This document shows, piece by piece, positions 15,011 to 18,825 of a DNA stretch of 18,825 nt. Origin of the DNA: DATCRE01 sp964235605 (GTDB lineage Bacteria; Bacteroidota; Bacteroidia; Cytophagales; Cyclobacteriaceae); assembly GCA_964235605.1 (NCBI GenBank), contig CAXSCR010000072.1:1-18825 (forward strand), in the 5' to 3' direction. The stretch's first letter is position 1. Each line of letters begins with the position of its first letter. The translations under genes and the position numbers were made by a program. The notes below the pieces were generated by a model. That model ran no database searches. It was not told where the DNA came from and saw only the letters and a program-made list of their open reading frames with translations.

Positions 15011-18000
15011 TAATTCTTTACAAACGTTAAATTCAAACGCTTGCCTTCTTTCATCACAGTTACAATGTAAAGGCCAGCAGTGAGGTTTGAAATATCAATT
15101 CCGCCAGATTTATACACTATATTGAGCCGTTCCATGCCCATACTATTTGTGATCCTTACTGGCACACCTGATATGTCTTCTGAAGATTGAAGAAACAAAA
15201 TTTTCTCTGTTGGATTCGGGTATAATGCAATATCTGCTGAAGAAGTTAATGCTTTTCCTGAAGCATTTGTAATGCTCCACCAGTTAATATTCCAACCTCC
15301 GGCCGGGGCATTTATGCGGAAATTATAAGTGCCCGCAGAAATATTTACGGTGTTTGAGATGGTAGTCCAGTTCTGCCAGCCACCTGTACCTGGAACTGTA
15401 GTTGTACCGGGAATTATTGAACCTGCGTTAATGTCCAATGAAAGAGTTCCTCCTGTTCCAGCACTGGCAACACGATATTCAACCTTGTAAGATCCGGTTG
15501 ACGGTATTGTAATGTTATTATATACCATCCAGTCTCCGGTATCTATATACCCCACATTCAAACCTCCACCAGTATCAGTAGTAGTTTCTGTTTGAATACC
15601 AAACATGTTATTAAAAGTTTCAGCTTCAATATATCTGGAAAGACCGGGGCCTGTAACTGTAACCGCGCTCGAAGCAGAGGTAGACTCCATTCCATCATTA
15701 TCAGTGGCCTTTGCTATAAGTGTATAGGTTCCAGAGGCAACATTTGTCCATGAGAGTGTGTATGGTGAAGATGTATCTTCCCCTATTTTTGTCGTACCCT
15801 GGAAAAATTCAACTTTAGCTATGCTGCCATTGGCATCTGAGGCCGTTGCTTCGATGTTAATTGTGGCAGGCGCTGTATAGACAGATCCATTATTGGGAAG
15901 TATCATTCCTACAGACGGCGAAGTTCCATCAATAGATCCGTATATTTTAAAATCATAAATGCGAACTGTAGGATCAGACACCTGGTTAGCAAATAATAAA
16001 CGCACCACACCTGCCTTAACATTTGTTAATGGTCTATCTGTAATATTGCTGTTATTATCTGATACGCTGTCTACAGTCACCCAGTTAGATCCCGATTTTA
16101 TCTGAAACTCAAAATTTCTGGTGATAAGTGATTTATCTTCTATGCCACCATGCATAACTGTCCATCTGCAGATGTTAATTGTATTTTTCAGATTTATTTC
16201 AAGCCACTTAACACCGGTATTGAAGTCGCACCATTTGGTAGTGTAGTTACTGTCAATGGCTTTCTCTGCGCCTTCCGTTTGCGTATTACATGTGCCCGAA
16301 GCGGTTGCTGCTCCGGTGCCTGTGCGGTTTTGGTTGCATACGTTTTTTGCCATGCCATTCACTTTGAACTCGAGAATGCGGGCAGCTTCATCACCTCCTG
16401 GATTTGTGATCAGCAGCCTGACGTAACGCGCTAAAACATTACTTACTAATCTGCTTGTTACATTTTCCTGATTGCCCGTCACCTGGTCTATTGTAACCCA
16501 ATCATTTCCTGACTTTATCTGAAAAGCATAATCTTTGGTAATCCAGTCTGATAATTCTGTGCCTGCATGAACTACAACCCAGGTGCATATTTCAATATCT
16601 TCGCCGAGATCAACTTCCAGCCATTTATCGCCAGGTATATTATTACACCATTTTGTGTTCAGGTCACCGTCTACCGCACTTGCACCTGATTCATTTGCAT
16701 TACAACTGCCAGAAGTAGTGGCATTTTTATTTTTCGAATAATTTGTATTGCAACCCCCCGCCGGGTGTATAAATGGTTTCTCGATGATGGAAGTGATGTT
16801 TGTAATGTCATCATTCTGATTGTTTGCAAGACTAACCGCAAACACGGCAATATTGTTATTAACAGGTAAGATGAGTTCAGTAGCGCCTGCAGGAATATTT
16901 AAGCTATACTTGAACAGATAGGTAAAGTCATATCGTTCATCGGTATTGCTGACACCATTGTGCCGGTGTGTGCCCGTCCATGCTATGTTGGATTCCTTAA
17001 AATAACTGGTTGAATATTCGCCTCCTGCCTGGCCGACAAATTTTGAAAAATAAGGAACCTCAATTTCAAAAGAGGAGCTGCCTAATTTGAAAGTCCCTTT
17101 CTGATCCTGGTTATCTTCCCCATTGACAGACGAGGCAGCAAGTATATACACTTTTTTATAGTCTGATGCATTGGGCAATGTTATTTTGTTGCCGTTACAT
17201 CGAATTATGTTTTTAGCAGCATGAGTTTTAGGACCCATTTTAAAATTAATGCCATTCGCTGTAACAGTTTCCGTTAACAGTTCTGCAGAATAAGTAATTT
17301 TTTTTCCGTCAAAATCACCATCACCACGCTCTGAATCTGGCGAGATCGCATCCGCATCATACGCCAATTCAACCGGTTTGCTTTGTGGATTACTAACTTT
17401 TGCTGATGGCGAAGCAAGTTTGACACTAAATGTTTTGGGTTGAAATGAAGTTATATTAAAAGTGATGCTATTGCCATTAATACTTGCGCCACCAATAACC
17501 TCTTCCAGACCATTAAGCTCACTCGCAGCTACTACGGGCGCACAGAATGTTATTTTTACATTACTCGCAGATTGACCTTTAGTTTCGTAAACTCTAACTA
17601 TATAATCATTACTGCCTTCAGCCTTTTTAAATGCTTTAATAGCCACCTGGTTTGTACTTACACTTGCCAGTGAAACAGATTTTCCAAGCGTGCCATCATG
17701 TTTGGGGGACTCAAACGCAATCAATGGCTGATTCAGTTTTTCAGCCTCCCAGACGGTGTTGCCATCACTGTACTTGCCATTGTGACCGTAAATCGAATAT
17801 GTAAAGCTCTGTTTTCCAAAATCCTGCTTACCCTGGTAAACAAACCTGTCTGTTACACCCGGCGTATGTATCAGCGAAAGCCTCAATGTATTATCTGATG
17901 GTTTATCCCATCCGTATTTACAATCATTTAGAATGGACACCCCATAGGTATTGCCCGGGTCTGTGATATCAGCCCATTGCTGAGCTGGTACTTCATATTG

Positions 18001-18825
18001 CGTGTCAGTATTATTATTCCTTTTAATAACACCTAATCCTAAATCGTAGGTAGCGGTTTGATTAGAAATGGTTAAAGGAAATATGGCTTTTAATAATGTA
18101 CTTTTGGTATACCAGTCAACCGATGTTACAAAGTCCAGACGCTCCTTAGGCCCCCAGTTTGTAAGCCTCAAATACTGAACAAATGCAGATCCATTTTTTT
18201 GCCGTTCGATTTTAAGGGATGCTCTCAGAATACCATTCTCTGCAACTGATATCACGGGGCCATCCACATAATTCTGAGGCTCAGCTTTTATTGTTTCCAG
18301 TGTTATCTCCCATGAAGGCCAAAATGTAGATACGTCATTCAGCATCCCTAATCTTACAGGGCTACTAAGAAGTTCTTTATTATTCCGTTTATCAACGATT
18401 GATGAGACATCTCCACTGCTGTTGATTGTTACTCTGTATATGCTGTTTTCAATTTGATTGTTTGTTATTTTCAGGCTACTGGTAAAAGCGGAAGGTTCAG
18501 AAGAAGATCGCACGTCAAAGACCTCATAGCTTAGCGAGGACACATTTGCAGCGAACAGAAATTTAAGTATACCGGCATTATATGATAAAATTTGCGCCGG
18601 CACTTCCAGACCCGCTTTATCATAGACTCGCAGGTATGACGGCATAGAAGGATAAGGAATACTTGCTTCAACAATATCTTCTCTTGCAACAGATAATGGA
18701 TTATAAACAATGATTGATTTACCTTGCGCTTTTGTATCAAGCATTCGCGCCACAGCGCCAGAAGCATTGGTTAATATGGATGCAAAGTCTTTTTGAGAAA
18801 TCAAGTGATCGTTCCACGTATAGGT
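15010..18825 (-). CDS. GH38-type alpha-mannosidase, C-terminal 1271 residues, with two discoidin, Ig-like, CBM6 and T9SS modules
   Basis: The frame is open to the window edge (first codons T-Y-T-W-N-D-H), so the gene is cut at its 5' end; a TTG at 18804 is not the start. Numbering is from the first visible codon. Residues 1-470 match the C-terminal beta-domains of GH38 alpha-mannosidases: IIVYNPLSV at 38-46 and SGDVSSIVDKRNNKELL at 137-153. The catalytic barrel and nucleophile are outside the window, so activity cannot be checked. A further beta-sandwich (DGDFDG, ITLP) spans about 485-670, then two FA58C/discoidin domains (about 690-825 and 828-965), an Ig-like domain (about 970-1057), CBM6 (about 1062-1187, GYIDTGDWMVY) and a T9SS tail (about 1196-1271, YPNPTEK, end FVKN). 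It would remove alpha-linked mannose, complementing the GH76 endo-enzyme. Family is confident; fungal mannan as target is inferred. Confidence 0.85.
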   Translation of the reverse strand, partial: TYTWNDHLISQKDFASILTNASGAVARMLDTKAQGKSIIVYNPLSVAREDIVEASIPYPSMPSYLRVYDKAGLEVPAQILSYNAGILKFLFAANVSSLSYEVFDVRSSSEPSAFTSSLKITNNQIENSIYRVTINSSGDVSSIVDKRNNKELLSSPVRLGMLNDVSTFWPSWEITLETIKAEPQNYVDGPVISVAENGILRASLKIERQKNGSAFVQYLRLTNWGPKERLDFVTSVDWYTKSTLLKAIFPLTISNQTATYDLGLGVIKRNNNTDTQYEVPAQQWADITDPGNTYGVSILNDCKYGWDKPSDNTLRLSLIHTPGVTDRFVYQGKQDFGKQSFTYSIYGHNGKYSDGNTVWEAEKLNQPLIAFESPKHDGTLGKSVSLASVSTNQVAIKAFKKAEGSNDYIVRVYETKGQSASNVKITFCAPVVAASELNGLEEVIGGASINGNSITFNITSFQPKTFSVKLASPSAKVSNPQSKPVELAYDADAISPDSERGDGDFDGKKITYSAELLTETVTANGINFKMGPKTHAAKNIIRCNGNKITLPNASDYKKVYILAASSVNGEDNQDQKGTFKLGSSSFEIEVPYFSKFVGQAGGEYSTSYFKESNIAWTGTHRHNGVSNTDERYDFTYLFKYSLNIPAGATELILPVNNNIAVFAVSLANNQNDDITNITSIIEKPFIHPAGGCNTNYSKNKNATTSGSCNANESGASAVDGDLNTKWCNNIPGDKWLEVDLGEDIEICTWVVVHAGTELSDWITKDYAFQIKSGNDWVTIDQVTGNQENVTSRLVSNVLARYVRLLITNPGGDEAARILEFKVNGMAKNVCNQNRTGTGAATASGTCNTQTEGAEKAIDSNYTTKWCDFNTGVKWLEINLKNTINICRWTVMHGGIEDKSLITRNFEFQIKSGSNWVTVDSVSDNNSNITDRPLTNVKAGVVRLLFANQVSDPTVRIYDFKIYGSIDGTSPSVGMILPNNGSVYTAPATINIEATASDANGSIAKVEFFQGTTKIGEDTSSPYTLSWTNVASGTYTLIAKATDNDGMESTSASSAVTVTGPGLSRYIEAETFNNMFGIQTETTTDTGGGLNVGYIDTGDWMVYNNITIPSTGSYKVEYRVASAGTGGTLSLDINAGSIIPGTTTVPGTGGWQNWTTISNTVNISAGTYNFRINAPAGGWNINWWSITNASGKALTSSADIALYPNPTEKILFLQSSEDISGVPVRITNSMGMERLNIVYKSGGIDISNLTAGLYIVTVMKEGKRLNLTFVKN

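Noticed and set aside
18802..18804. TTG at 18804 as start of the GH38 protein
   Set aside because: The frame is open to the window edge and the peptide before and after it belongs inside a GH38 protein, so the gene is simply cut off.

Overview
The window comes from a member of the Bacteroidota, probably a Chitinophagales- or Cytophagales-like polysaccharide degrader. Evidence: every complete large protein has a Sec signal peptide ending near A-Q and a C-terminal type IX secretion (T9SS type A) sorting domain (x-PNP-x start, 'LxxGxYxxxV' core, basic last residues). Start codons lack strong Shine-Dalgarno sequences, the DNA is moderately AT-rich, and the modules (CBM6, beta/gamma-crystallin, ricin-type, FA58C, AbfB) are typical of secreted enzymes in that phylum. 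All genes lie on the minus strand, so transcription runs from high to low coordinates.

Layout in transcription order: (1) 18825-15010, C-terminal 1271 residues of a GH38-type alpha-mannosidase with two discoidin domains, an Ig-like domain, CBM6 and a T9SS tail; its catalytic N-terminus lies outside the window. (2) 15009-13713, a 1.3-kb gap without convincing genes, holding a terminator-like hairpin and, near the next gene, repeated operator-like motifs. (3) 13712-11487, a GH5 endo/exo-glucanase-like enzyme with beta/gamma-crystallin, CBM6 and T9SS modules. (4) 11317-8210, a GxGYxYP-family protein of unknown activity with FA58C, CBM6 and T9SS modules. (5) 8117-4992, a GH2 enzyme with an N-terminal beta/gamma-crystallin module, AbfB (CBM42-like), CBM6 and T9SS. 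(6) 4711-3089, an SGNH/GDSL esterase with crystallin, ricin and T9SS modules. (7) 3005-552, a GH76 alpha-1,6-mannanase with ricin, CBM6-like, crystallin and T9SS modules. (8) 414-1, an unrelated GRAM-domain gene running off the edge, possibly broken by a frameshift from two upstream membrane segments.

Taken together, GH76 (alpha-1,6-mannan backbone), GH38 (alpha-mannosyl residues), GH5 (beta-glucan-like), an esterase and GH2 suggest a battery of secreted or cell-surface enzymes for a complex mannan/glucan such as a fungal cell wall. That substrate is inference; GH76 and GH38 are its strongest support. No SusC/SusD transporter, sulfatase or regulator gene is visible. Terminator-like hairpins follow most genes, so the genes look like mainly separate transcription units, except that the esterase and GH76 genes could be cotranscribed.

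The most distinctive feature is the reuse of a few accessory modules in different orders. Four beta/gamma-crystallin modules keep both calcium-site motifs and a cysteine pair exactly 61 residues apart. Four CBM6 modules are very similar. Two discoidin modules in the GH38 protein share an unusual four-cysteine pattern. The GxGYxYP protein is the best candidate for an undescribed carbohydrate-active function.
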